Assembly: GCA_002816715.1 (NCBI GenBank)
Contig: MUCJ01000004.1
Span: 1 to 64,000 of the forward strand
Direction: 5' to 3'
Length of the DNA: 64,000 bases
Source of the DNA: SAR202 cluster bacterium Casp-Chloro-G3
GTDB taxonomy: Bacteria > Chloroflexota > Dehalococcoidia > Lucifugimonadales > UBA3495
The position numbers and the translations under genes were made by a program. This document shows positions 36,910 to 45,473 of the stretch, piece by piece; positions within the stretch are counted from its first letter, which is position 1, and the number at the start of each line of letters is the position of its first letter. The notes under the pieces were generated by a model, which did no database searches, was not told the origin of the DNA, and saw only the letters and a list, made by a program, of their open reading frames with translations.

Positions 36910-37392
36910 TCAATTTGCCCAGCGACGCAGGTGGTAGCCGCCAATGGAAATGGCTTCCCATTCGTGCGTCGTCTTGCTGAGTCCGATCAGCCCAAACCGC
37001 ATCATCACCGCGTATCCCAGGTCTCCCCGAGAGGCGTTTGGGTGTCCCGCCACCGCGGTCCTCACCTCTTGGGCGGTGTAAGAGTACAAACCCAGCCGGT
37101 GCCCAGTCGACCATTCCGCCAATGCCTCATCCAATAACACCAATGCCGGGACTTTCCAGCCGATACCGGTCGGCTGGGAGCAGGCCACCGCGTCGGGGTT
37201 CCACCTGGCCATCAAACTGTCCAGAGACTCGATCAAATGAGCGACCCTCACCAAAGCGTCAACGCGATGCCGGGAACGCACTGCAATAGTCCCGGTGGCC
37301 TCAATTTGCCCGTTGCAAAACACCGCCCAGCCGGTTTCCCTCACCCCTGCGTCCAGGGCGATCAATGTCCCATTTTCGGCAACCTCGGTCAC
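36910..37392 (-). CDS. RuvC-like (RNase H fold) protein with altered catalytic residues
   Basis: A 160-residue protein with RuvC layout: 'IALDAGVRETGWAVF' (like RuvC 'GIDPGLR.TGYGV'), then 'PDAVACSQPTG' (like 'PD.VAIEEVF'), 'QEVRTAVAGHPNASRGDLGYAV' (like 'QVK.AVTG.G.A.K.QV') and 'HEWEAISIGGYH' (like 'DAADALA.A..H'). The first catalytic Asp is kept, but the usual Glu appears as Ser, and the two C-terminal Asp as His and Glu. It may be an inactive or altered nuclease. GTG start overlaps the zinc-ribbon gene by 4 bases (GTGA). Confidence 0.65.
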   Translation of the reverse strand: MTEVAENGTLIALDAGVRETGWAVFCNGQIEATGTIAVRSRHRVDALVRVAHLIESLDSLMARWNPDAVACSQPTGIGWKVPALVLLDEALAEWSTGHRLGLYSYTAQEVRTAVAGHPNASRGDLGYAVMMRFGLIGLSKTTHEWEAISIGGYHLRRWAN

Positions 37393-37655
37393 TTGATTAC
37401 CGAACCGCTGGCGAATAGCACAGAAGCAAAGACGATGCCCATTGTAACCCCATGCCGATTCGCCAAAATTGAGGTGGCGCGTTCTGTACGTTCATCGTCA
37501 CGCCGATGCTGATCTTCTCCAGGATGCTGCACCTCCGGCCACTGATATAGACCTACATAGTAATAGGTGCCACACTGCAAGCAAATCCAGTCACCATCAT
37601 CCATTGCCAGGTCACCACCGCATTTGACGCACGCCTTGAAACGAAACTGTGGCAA
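37389..37655 (-). CDS. Small zinc-ribbon protein with C-terminal hydrophobic segment
   Basis: An 88-residue protein. 'CVKCGGDL' and 'CLQCGTYY' (about 9-36) form a Cys4 zinc ribbon. A charged middle (about 45-64, many Arg, Asp, Glu) precedes a weak membrane helix 'GIVFASVLFASGSVIK' at the end. TTG start at 37655 with GGGGGGAG upstream. First gene of the cluster with the RuvC-like, DUF3467-like and unknown proteins. Function unknown; zinc ribbons of this type often bind nucleic acid or proteins. Confidence 0.6.
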   Translation of the reverse strand: MPQFRFKACVKCGGDLAMDDGDWICLQCGTYYYVGLYQWPEVQHPGEDQHRRDDERTERATSILANRHGVTMGIVFASVLFASGSVIK

Positions 37656-37805
37656 TTCTCCCCCCTTTTGCCCTCAACGGAATAAGCTTAAATTCACTCT
37701 TCAGGTTAGTCCGTCAAAGCGTTTTCTAACGCACAATTGGTAAGGAAACTGTAACAGAACAATTGTTCTTAATCAACTAGAATAGGTCATTAATACCGTT
37801 TCGGC

Positions 37806-37827
37806 AGCTTTGTATGGAGCTTTGTAT
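37806..37827. repeat. 12-bp-period short tandem repeat
   Basis: AGCTTTGTAT occurs twice with a 12-bp period in the spacer between the zinc-ribbon gene and the MFS gene (37656-37887). No gene is apparent in that spacer. Confidence 0.7.
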
Positions 37828-37887
37828 ATCGAAGGTTGTGAGGTGGAGAACCGAGGCATCAGGGGAGGGACGCCGAGGCAAGTCAGG

Positions 37888-39177
37888 TCAGTAGCGGGCC
37901 TCGCCCTGAGCCAGCCTGACTCCCCACATGGTCAAAATTGACCCAAAGGTCAGCCCGGCCGCCAGCGAAAAGGCCACCAGGTAGTCGCCCTGCAGGTCAA
38001 ACAGGAATCCAGCCAAAATCGGTCCCAGGGCAATGCCAATGCCGCGGCCGACTTCGACCACGCCCATAACCGTGCCCAGGGCCCGAGGTGGGTATAAATC
38101 GGCGGCCTTAGCCCCAATCAGCAGACCGCTCAGACCATCGCTAAGCCCGGCCAGAGCGACGAATACTACCAACACCGCCAGGTTTCCGCCGCCGCTGAAG
38201 AACAGCACTACTAGAATGGAAACCACGCTCATTGACATGCAGAGGGTAAAAACCAACTCCCGGCCGATCACATCAGACAGCAGACCAAAACTAGGACGCC
38301 CGGCCATTCCGACCAGACCGGACAGCCCGATGGCCACCGCCGCCTGCAACTCGCCGTACCCGGCCAGCACGAAAAAGAGGATCATATGCACCTGGGTCAT
38401 CTGGTTGGCGGTGGACGCCACCGCCCGGGTCGCCAGCAGTAACCACACCGCTGGTTGTCGCAGCATCACTTTTACCGGCAGCGTACCGGAAACCGCGGGT
38501 CGCCCGGCATCGCCTTTGATTGTCTCTGGTGTCTCTGACGGCAGCGGCGCGGCCAGCCCTGGGTCGGGCAATGCCTCTGAAAACACCGGCGGGCGTCGCT
38601 GGAAGAGCAGGTTCAGCGGCGCGGCCACCAGGAAGAAGGCGATGCCAAATATCTGGTAGGCGGCCCGAAAACCCAGCGTGGAGACGATAACCTGCGCCAT
38701 TGGCGTCACAATAGCCTGCCCGGTGGGATTGCCCGAGTCGGCCATGCCCAGCACGATGCCCTTGGAGTTAGGAAACCACGGCGCCAGCGTAGCCGTGGCG
38801 GAAAAGGAAGAGACCATGGTCTGGCCCAGAGCGGCGAACACGCTGTAAAAGATGAACAACTGCCAGAGGTGGGTGGCAAAACTGCTGGCTAGCCAACCCG
38901 CCAGGATGAACGCCCCGGCCAGCGGAAACATAACCCTCGGCCCGAAGCGGTCCAGCAGCTTGCCCAACAAAGGGGAGGAGAAGGCCCCCACCAGCCCGGC
39001 CACCGAGAATATGGCCGAAGTAAGCGTAACGCTGCTGCCAAAGCTGTTGCGCAGGGCTACCAGGAACACCGGTTGGCTGTTCTTGGCCCCGCCCTCAATG
39101 GTCAGGTTGGCGAAGGTCAGCCCAAATATGACCCAGCCGTAGTGCAACTTGCGTTTGAATGCGGTAAGTAAAACCAT
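37888..39177 (-). CDS. MFS transporter (OxlT/monocarboxylate-like)
   Basis: A 429-residue polytopic protein with about 12 membrane helices. 'HYGWVIFGLTFANLTIEGGAKN' opens helix 1, and 'FSSPLLGKLLDRFGPRVMFPLAG' is the loop 2-3 signature (G.L.DR.GPR). The central loop (about 205-235) is Pro/Glu-rich, followed by 'GMAGRPSFGLLSDVIGRE', the second-half counterpart. The family exchanges oxalate/formate, monocarboxylates or similar anions; the substrate is not predictable. Monocistronic, divergent from pheS. Confidence 0.85.
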   Translation of the reverse strand: MVLLTAFKRKLHYGWVIFGLTFANLTIEGGAKNSQPVFLVALRNSFGSSVTLTSAIFSVAGLVGAFSSPLLGKLLDRFGPRVMFPLAGAFILAGWLASSFATHLWQLFIFYSVFAALGQTMVSSFSATATLAPWFPNSKGIVLGMADSGNPTGQAIVTPMAQVIVSTLGFRAAYQIFGIAFFLVAAPLNLLFQRRPPVFSEALPDPGLAAPLPSETPETIKGDAGRPAVSGTLPVKVMLRQPAVWLLLATRAVASTANQMTQVHMILFFVLAGYGELQAAVAIGLSGLVGMAGRPSFGLLSDVIGRELVFTLCMSMSVVSILVVLFFSGGGNLAVLVVFVALAGLSDGLSGLLIGAKAADLYPPRALGTVMGVVEVGRGIGIALGPILAGFLFDLQGDYLVAFSLAAGLTFGSILTMWGVRLAQGEARY

Positions 39178-39365
39178 TCAATCCAGCCCGATGCCCGTGG
39201 CATCTAGGCACTTATCACGTATTTTCGCGTTTCGGGTGACCACGCCCCTGAAATTATACACTCACGCTACCCACACCTTGACCCGCCCATTTGCCGAATC
39301 CTATAATGGCGTGACGAAAGGTGACACTTTTTGTCCCCAAATATCTACACCAAGGCGGCTTCAGC

Positions 39366-40424
39366 TTGACCCAACCTTCCGCCCAGTCCATTGAGCAGCT
39401 AACCCAGCAGGCTACCCAGGAACTGGACCGCATCAACGACCTGGAATCCCTGGACCAGTGGCGCATCTCCTACCTGGGACGCCGGGGCAGTCTCACCAAC
39501 GTCCTGCGGGGTTTGTCCCAGCTAGACCTGGAACAGCGGCGGGAACTGGGCGCATTGGGCAACCAGTCCAAAAACCTGCTGGATGAGCGCCTGGCCCAGA
39601 AGACTCAGGAAATCGACCAGGCCCAGCAGGTCCAGGCCTTCGCGCGCGACCGTATCGACGTTACAATGCTGGGGCGGCCCACGCCGATTGGCCGACTCCA
39701 CCCCACTACCCAGATCGTTAAAGAAATCACCGACGCCTTTGTGTCGATGGGTTTCAGTATCGTGGAAGGCCCGGAGGTCGAGTGGGATCACTACAACTTC
39801 GAGATGCTGAATATCCCGGAAGGCCACCCGGCCCGGGATATGTGGAACTCGATGTGGATTGACTACCGCAACGAGGCGGGCCAGCAGCCCATGTTGCTGC
39901 GCACCCACACCTCGCCGATGCAGGCGCGGGTTATGGAGAACACTCAGCCGCCGATACGGGTGGTGGTGCCCGGCAAGTGCTACCGCTACGAAGCCACCGA
40001 CGCGACCCACGAGTGGCACTTTTACCAGATTGAAGGCTTGGCGGTTGACGAAGGCATCACCTTCGCCGACCTGAAGGGCACACTGTACGAATTTGCCCGC
40101 CGTTTGTTCGGCGAAGAGCGCAAGGTGCGTTTCCGCTGTGACTACTTCCCCTTTGTTGAGCCGGGCGTTGACATGTCCATTGACTGCTTTGCCTGCCAGG
40201 GCGGCGACAACCGTTGTCGCATTTGTCGGGGCAGCGGCTGGATTGAGATTATGGGCGCCGGGATGGTGCACCCCAAAGTGCTGGCCAGCGTGGGGTACGA
40301 TACCGAAAAATACACCGGCTTCGCCTTTGGCATCGGGCCGGAGCGCGTCGCCATGCTCAAGTACGGCATCGACGACATCCGGCATTTCTATACCAATGAC
40401 CTCCGATTCTTGCGCCAATTCTGA
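39366..40424 (+). CDS. pheS: Phenylalanyl-tRNA synthetase alpha subunit
   Basis: A 352-residue class II catalytic subunit. 'YRYEATDATHEWHFYQIEGL' is motif 2 and 'GFAFGIGPERVAMLKYGIDDIR' is motif 3; 'GRPTPIGRLHPTTQIV' and 'VEGPEVEWDHYNFEMLN' precede them. TTG at 39366 is chosen because it gives the usual length; the GTG at 39321 is an alternative. pheT follows after a 141-bp spacer that holds a tandem repeat and a possible -10. Confidence 0.94.
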   Translation: MTQPSAQSIEQLTQQATQELDRINDLESLDQWRISYLGRRGSLTNVLRGLSQLDLEQRRELGALGNQSKNLLDERLAQKTQEIDQAQQVQAFARDRIDVTMLGRPTPIGRLHPTTQIVKEITDAFVSMGFSIVEGPEVEWDHYNFEMLNIPEGHPARDMWNSMWIDYRNEAGQQPMLLRTHTSPMQARVMENTQPPIRVVVPGKCYRYEATDATHEWHFYQIEGLAVDEGITFADLKGTLYEFARRLFGEERKVRFRCDYFPFVEPGVDMSIDCFACQGGDNRCRICRGSGWIEIMGAGMVHPKVLASVGYDTEKYTGFAFGIGPERVAMLKYGIDDIRHFYTNDLRFLRQF

Positions 40425-40454
40425 TACAATCATCTCCGCCCACCTGATCTCACT

Positions 40455-40482
40455 CAAATCTAAACTTCCAAATCTAAACTTC
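40455..40482 (+). repeat. 14-bp tandem duplication between pheS and pheT
   Basis: CAAATCTAAACTTC occurs twice in a row. It lies in the 141-bp spacer, which also begins with a TGATACAAT extended -10-like sequence overlapping the pheS stop. Confidence 0.8.
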
Positions 40483-40565
40483 GAACACGGTGTGGTTGAT
40501 CTCCGTAAAAGAGCATCGCTTCTCATAAGGTAAAAGGATGCTGGCGGCAAAATAGTCGAGAATTT

Positions 40566-42971
40566 ATGCGGGTACCCTTAAGCTGGCTAAAAGAATACGT
40601 TGACGTTGAAATGTCAGCCCAGGAACTGGCCCACCGTCTGACCATGGCGGGAGTGGAAGCGGGCGACGTGATCGAGTTGGGCGGCTGGACTGGCTGTTAC
40701 GTCGGGCACGTTCTGTCAGTCGAGCAGCACCCCAACGCCGACCGGCTGTCCCTGTGCCGGGTGGACATCGGATCAGAGCAGATGCAGGTGGTCTGCGGCG
40801 CGCCCAACGTCGCCGCCGGACAGAAAATCTGCTTCGCCAAGGTTGGGGCCTACCTGTACAACACCCACAGCGAAAAGCACGAAAACCTCAAGCCCGCCCG
40901 CATTCGGGGCGTGGTCTCAGAAGGGATGATCTGCTCCGAGTTGGAGTTGGGTCTGGGCGACGGCCATGAAGGCATCGTGGTGCTGCCCGATGACGCGCCC
41001 ATCGGCGTTACTCTGGACAGCTACCTGGGCGACACTGTGATCGATCTGGAAGTCACCGCCAACCGTCTGGACTGTTTCTCGATTTTGGGCGTGGCCCACG
41101 AAGTCGCCGCCATCACCGGCAAGACCGTTCGAGAGCCGGACATCAGCTATCAGGAGGGGAACACCCCCATCGCCGAACTGGCCACCGTCTCGGTTGCTGA
41201 TCCCGACCTGTGCCCGCGCTATACCGCCAGCGTAATCCAGGGCATCAAAATTGGTGATTCACCGCAGTGGCTGCAAGACCGCCTGACCAAGGCCGGGCTG
41301 CGTCCCATTAACAACGTGGTTGACGTGACCAACTACGTGATGCTGGAGTTCAACCAGCCGCTGCACGCATTCGATCTGGACAAACTGCGCGACCACACCA
41401 TTATTGTGCGTCGGGCCAGGCCCGGTGAAGTTCTGGATACTCTGGACGGTGCGGGACGCATACTGAACCCCGATGTGCTGGTAATCGCCGACTCCCATGA
41501 CCCGGTGGGCATCGGCGGTGTTATCGGCGGGGCCAACAGCGAGATTGGCCCGGATACCACCAACGTGTTGCTGGAGTCGGCGACCTTCGACAACTACAAC
41601 AACCGCCAGACCGCCGAGACCTTCCGGCTGCGCACCGACGCGACCCAGCGGTTCGAGAAGGGCCTGCGCCCGGAACTGGCTCCCATCGGGTTACGCCGGG
41701 CCACCCAGCTAATCCAGCAGGTTTCTGGTGGTGAAATCGCTCAAGGTATCGTCGATATATACCAGGGCCGGGACGCGCCACACCCAACAGTACCGCTATC
41801 TCTCAAACGGTTGAAGCAGGTTCTAGGCATGGAGTTGGACATTGAGAAGGCCGCCCAGGTGCTGCAATCCCTGGGCATCCAGACCAAACCAACCGAGCCG
41901 GGGAGCCTCAATGCCACCATACCCTATTGGCGCAATGACATTAACATTGAGGAAGACCTGATCGAAGAAGTGGTGCGCATCATTGGTTACGATGAGGTTC
42001 CCACCACCATGCTGTCGACGCCCATACCCAATCATCATCCGTCGCCCATGACCGAACTGAAATGGCGGGTTCGGGAAGCCATGGCGGCGGCAGGACTGCA
42101 AGAGACCATCAGTTATCCTTTAGTCAGTCTGGAAAGCCTGGAAAAGGTCAACCAACTAGACCAGGAAAACCTGCCTCTGCATGTGGCCAACCCGATGAGC
42201 GTGGGACAGGAATATTTGCGCCCCACCCTGCGGGCCAGCCTGCTGCAAACCCTGCTTTACAATCAGGAACACATGGACGCCCCTTTCCGACTGTTTGAGG
42301 TGGGTCGAGCCTTCTTGCCGCGTAAAGACGAACTGCCGGTGGAGCAGGAAATTGCCGCCGGAGTAGTGTCGGGCCTGCGCTCCGAACCTTCCTGGCTGGA
42401 ACAAGACGGCTATTTAGATTTTTTCGACGCCAAAGGCATCTTATCCTCTGCGCTGGAGCGCCTCGGCGTCACCACGTCCTATCAGCCTACCGAAGACCCA
42501 ACTTGCCACCCCGGACGATGCGCCAGGATCATCGCTGGCGATACTGAATTGGGTATCATCGGCGAAGTCCACCCGGAAGTCCTGGCACGGCTTGATCTCA
42601 AGCCTCTGCCGGTGGTGCTGTTTGAGCTACAATTAGAGCAGATACTGAAAGTAACCCGGCATTCCCGCGATAGCTTCCGTCCCTTGTCTCGCTTTCCGGC
42701 GGCTACTCGTGACCTGGCGTTGATTGTCGCGGCTGACCTGCCAGCAGGCAAGGTACAGGAAATTCTCGGACGGCACCGGTTGGTCGAGAATGTTGAGCTT
42801 TTCGACGTCTACACTGGGGACAATATTCCGGCTGGAACCAGGTCGCTGGCCTGGCATGTGTATTTTCAGTCTCAGGAGCGTACACTTACCAACGAGGAAG
42901 TCAATCGCACTCTGGAAGGCCTGCTTCGCGCTCTGGAAAGGGAAGTAGGGGCCACCTTGAGAGGCAGTTGA
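40566..42971 (+). CDS. pheT: Phenylalanyl-tRNA synthetase beta subunit
   Basis: An 801-residue subunit with a tRNA-binding OB domain at the start ('GHVLSVEQHPNADRLSLCRVD', about 44-65). The B3/B4 editing part contains 'PLHAFDLDKLR' and the B5 helix-turn-helix 'DINIEEDLIEEVVRIIGYDEVP'. The C-terminal anticodon-like fold 'SRFPAATRDLALIV' ends the protein. It pairs with PheS as alpha2-beta2. No strong ribosome site is visible. Confidence 0.95.
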   Translation: MRVPLSWLKEYVDVEMSAQELAHRLTMAGVEAGDVIELGGWTGCYVGHVLSVEQHPNADRLSLCRVDIGSEQMQVVCGAPNVAAGQKICFAKVGAYLYNTHSEKHENLKPARIRGVVSEGMICSELELGLGDGHEGIVVLPDDAPIGVTLDSYLGDTVIDLEVTANRLDCFSILGVAHEVAAITGKTVREPDISYQEGNTPIAELATVSVADPDLCPRYTASVIQGIKIGDSPQWLQDRLTKAGLRPINNVVDVTNYVMLEFNQPLHAFDLDKLRDHTIIVRRARPGEVLDTLDGAGRILNPDVLVIADSHDPVGIGGVIGGANSEIGPDTTNVLLESATFDNYNNRQTAETFRLRTDATQRFEKGLRPELAPIGLRRATQLIQQVSGGEIAQGIVDIYQGRDAPHPTVPLSLKRLKQVLGMELDIEKAAQVLQSLGIQTKPTEPGSLNATIPYWRNDINIEEDLIEEVVRIIGYDEVPTTMLSTPIPNHHPSPMTELKWRVREAMAAAGLQETISYPLVSLESLEKVNQLDQENLPLHVANPMSVGQEYLRPTLRASLLQTLLYNQEHMDAPFRLFEVGRAFLPRKDELPVEQEIAAGVVSGLRSEPSWLEQDGYLDFFDAKGILSSALERLGVTTSYQPTEDPTCHPGRCARIIAGDTELGIIGEVHPEVLARLDLKPLPVVLFELQLEQILKVTRHSRDSFRPLSRFPAATRDLALIVAADLPAGKVQEILGRHRLVENVELFDVYTGDNIPAGTRSLAWHVYFQSQERTLTNEEVNRTLEGLLRALEREVGATLRGS

Positions 42972-43035
42972 TACCCCTTGCCACGGAATTGCGGGTTATA
43001 GTAAATTGGCATCAGGTTTAGCTCCGGGGAGCAAC

Positions 43036-44358
43036 ATGCAAGCTCACGAACACAGTCATAGCCACTCCCACGGTCACAGTCATGTGGCCGAGGATATGCT
43101 TACCGTGGAAGAGGCTTTCGAGCGTATCATTGCCAGCTTCAGTCCACTGGAACCGGAAGAAAAATCCATTCTTGATTGCCTTGGGCAGGTCTTGGCAGTA
43201 GACGTAAATTCGCCGCTGGACCTACCGCCGCTGGCCAATTCGGGCATGGACGGCTACGCTGTAATACAGTCAGACATCAAGGGCGCGTCCAGCGATGCCC
43301 CTAAAATGCTGAAGGTCATTGGCACCGTCGCCGCCGGACACGTATCGTCCCAAGCCGTGCAGGCGGGCACCGCCATCAGGATTATGACCGGCGCTCCCAT
43401 ACCCGACGGGGCAGACACGGTGGTTCCTTTTGAAGAGACCGACGAAGTGGAACGCCGCCAGGCTGGCCGGACTCTGGACGAAATCAACATCGCATCCGAC
43501 CTGCCGATGTACTGCAACGTTCGTCCGCCGGGCGAGGATGTGCGGCGAGGCCAACTGGTACTGAAGGCAGGGACGCTGATACGGGCATCTGAAATCGGCG
43601 TGCTAGCTTCCCTGGGCCTGAGTCGCGTATCGGTGATCCGCCGTCCGATAGTCGCCATTCTGTCCACCGGCGATGAGCTTGAAGCAGCGGGACAACCGTT
43701 GAGTCCCGGCAAGATTTACGACGCCAACGGTTCCAGCATCGCCGCCGCCGTGATCGCGGCTGGTGGTGTGCCCCGAATCCTGGGCATTGCCCGCGACAAC
43801 TTGGAAGACATGCACCGCAAACTGGAGCAGGTCGCCGGGTCGGACTTGTTGGTTACCTCCGCTGGGGTCTCCAAAGGCGACTATGACATCGTGAAGGATG
43901 TTCTTACCCAGCGAGGCAGTATGAATTTCTGGTCGGTGCGGATGCGACCGGCCAAGCCGCTGGCCTTCGGTCATCTGAATTACCCAAGCCAGAAGCCGGT
44001 CCCTCTGCTTGGTCTTCCCGGTAACCCGGTCAGCGCGATGGTTGCATTTGAAATGTTCGGCAGGCCGGCCATATCGACCATGTTGGGGCGCGGCGCTTTG
44101 GCGAGACCGGCTGTTGAAGGCGTGCTCACCGGCCCCATTTACAACACCGACGGTCGGCGGGTGTATGCCCGCGTAGAAGTAGAGCATCGGGACGGCGCTT
44201 ATTATGCCAACCCAACTGGCCCCCAGGGATCAAATATATTGACGTCAATGTCCCGCGCTAACGGACTGGCAATCTGCCCGGCAGATGAGACTAGTAAAGC
44301 TGCTGGCGAAAAAGTTACAATTATAATGTTGGATTGGAATGAAGAGGTTGATATATGA
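43036..44358 (+). CDS. moeA: Molybdopterin molybdotransferase with His-rich N-terminus
   Basis: A 440-residue MoeA, which inserts molybdate into adenylylated molybdopterin. 'LPPLANSGMDGYAV' (about 64-77), 'GAPIPDGADTVVPFEET', 'RPPGEDVRRGQLVLKAGT', 'ILSTGDELEAAGQPLSPGKI' and 'SAGVSKGDYDIV' are family motifs. Unusually the protein starts MQAHEHSHSHSHGHSHV, with seven alternating His, likely to bind metal ions. GGGGA precedes the ATG at 43036. The next gene overlaps the stop by 4 bases. Confidence 0.92.
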   Translation: MQAHEHSHSHSHGHSHVAEDMLTVEEAFERIIASFSPLEPEEKSILDCLGQVLAVDVNSPLDLPPLANSGMDGYAVIQSDIKGASSDAPKMLKVIGTVAAGHVSSQAVQAGTAIRIMTGAPIPDGADTVVPFEETDEVERRQAGRTLDEINIASDLPMYCNVRPPGEDVRRGQLVLKAGTLIRASEIGVLASLGLSRVSVIRRPIVAILSTGDELEAAGQPLSPGKIYDANGSSIAAAVIAAGGVPRILGIARDNLEDMHRKLEQVAGSDLLVTSAGVSKGDYDIVKDVLTQRGSMNFWSVRMRPAKPLAFGHLNYPSQKPVPLLGLPGNPVSAMVAFEMFGRPAISTMLGRGALARPAVEGVLTGPIYNTDGRRVYARVEVEHRDGAYYANPTGPQGSNILTSMSRANGLAICPADETSKAAGEKVTIIMLDWNEEVDI

Positions 44359-44795
44359 CCATGCCGTACTCGGATTTGTCGCCGCAGAATGGCAATTCGC
44401 CGCAATACTTTATAAGCTTTGAACGCTTGACCCAACTGGGGCGCTCGCCCATTCATATGCTAGCTTCCCGCCGAGGGCCGTCGGCTCCATCGCGCGTAAA
44501 GCCGGACCATGAACTGGACAACCCAGCCGAGTTAGTCGAAGAAATCGCCGAATATGGCGTAAAGGAAACGGACTACATCCGCTCCAGCATGCCGTTGCAA
44601 GAGATCGTGTTTCGCATATTGTTGGGGCGTCGCAATGAACCCACCTCGCTGCGAGACTTACACTACGAGCTCACTGAAAAGTGGTCAACTCCTATGCGGC
44701 CAATCAACATCACCGAAGAGGGCTTGGAGCGCATTCTAGATGGCGACACCTTCTATGGCTTTGACCACAAGCATGAACCGGGAGACGAGAATTAG
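44355..44795 (+). CDS. Unknown protein coupled to moeA
   Basis: A 146-residue protein of no recognised family. ATGACC overlaps the moeA stop (ATGA), so the two are probably translated together. The N-terminal third is low in order (Ser/Pro/Asn); the rest has 'DNPAELVEEIAEYGVKETDYI' and 'PLQEIVFRILLGRRNEPTSLRDLHYELTEKW', which look helical and acidic/basic mixed. No membrane segment or Cys. A role in molybdenum cofactor use is only suggested by position. Confidence 0.6.
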   Translation: MTMPYSDLSPQNGNSPQYFISFERLTQLGRSPIHMLASRRGPSAPSRVKPDHELDNPAELVEEIAEYGVKETDYIRSSMPLQEIVFRILLGRRNEPTSLRDLHYELTEKWSTPMRPINITEEGLERILDGDTFYGFDHKHEPGDEN

Positions 44796-44829
44796 AACTC
44801 CGGTTAGTCTCTACACCAGAAGGCAAGAA

Positions 44830-44859
44830 AAAGAGAGTGCGGCTCACCGCACTCTCTTT
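44830..44859 (-). terminator. Rho-independent terminator after rplT (bidirectional)
   Basis: A perfect 13-bp stem (AAAGAGAGTGCGG and its complement) closes a 4-base loop. Read on the minus strand it is followed by TTTTTCTT, giving a strong intrinsic terminator for infC-rpmI-rplT. It also lies 34 bp after the stop of the facing moeA-linked gene and probably serves both. Confidence 0.85.
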
Positions 44860-44886
44860 ATATTCTACCAAATTATTGAAGTCAGC

Positions 44887-45246
44887 CTAATTATTCAAAT
44901 GCTCTGAGGCTACTCCCACCAGCTTTTCAAACCCCGCAGCATCATGTACTGCCAAGTCCGCCAACATCTTTCGGTCCACTTCCACTCCAGCCAGCTTCAA
45001 CCCATGCATGAACTGGCTATATGTCAGACCCGCACTGCGACTAGCCGCACCGACACGCACGATCCACAATCGGCGGAATTCTTGCTTGCGCTCCCGACGA
45101 TGTCGGTAGGCATGGCTCCAAGCATGCAAAAGGGCCTCTTTAGCCCACTTGTAATTCCTACTTGAGGAACCTTGAAACCCTCTGGCCGCCAACATCACTT
45201 TCTTATGCCGACGGTGTTTTGTTACTCCGCGTTTTACTCTGGGCAA
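44887..45246 (-). CDS. rplT: Ribosomal protein L20
   Basis: A 119-residue large-subunit assembly protein. 'PRVKRGVTKHRRHKKVMLAARGFQGSSSRNY' and 'AYRHRRERKQEFRRLWIVRV' with 'GLKLAGVEVDRKMLADLA' are the family marks. The start codon is TTG (45246) with GGAG upstream. Last gene of infC-rpmI-rplT. Confidence 0.97.
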   Translation of the reverse strand: MPRVKRGVTKHRRHKKVMLAARGFQGSSSRNYKWAKEALLHAWSHAYRHRRERKQEFRRLWIVRVGAASRSAGLTYSQFMHGLKLAGVEVDRKMLADLAVHDAAGFEKLVGVASEHLNN

Positions 45247-45275
45247 ACCAAATCTCCGAAACTAGAATCCCTCGG

Positions 45276-45473
45276 CTAACCGTAGGGAAGCAATCGCTTG
45301 AACCTCTTGATATCCTTGGCGTCAACCAGCAACTTGTCGGCAAACTTCCTGGTCACCTTGTTGGGCTTCTTCCGACGCAGGTGGCTGCTCATGCGCTTGC
45401 GTCTCATCAACTTGCCGGTACCGGTTATATGCAGGCGCGCCTTGGCGCCCTTATGAGTCTTAAGCTTTGGCAT
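45276..45473 (-). CDS. rpmI: Ribosomal protein L35
   Basis: A 65-residue basic protein starting PKLKTHKGAKARLHITGTGK, with 'SHLRRKKPNKVTRKF'. Its ATG lies inside the end of infC (14-base overlap), and GGAAG within infC can act as its ribosome site. Co-transcribed with infC and rplT. Confidence 0.96.
   Translation of the reverse strand: MPKLKTHKGAKARLHITGTGKLMRRKRMSSHLRRKKPNKVTRKFADKLLVDAKDIKRFKRLLPYG

Noticed and set aside
39522-40550. A 342-codon open frame antisense to pheS
   Set aside because: It lies on the reverse of pheS with its motifs 2 and 3 intact on the sense strand; no independent coding evidence.
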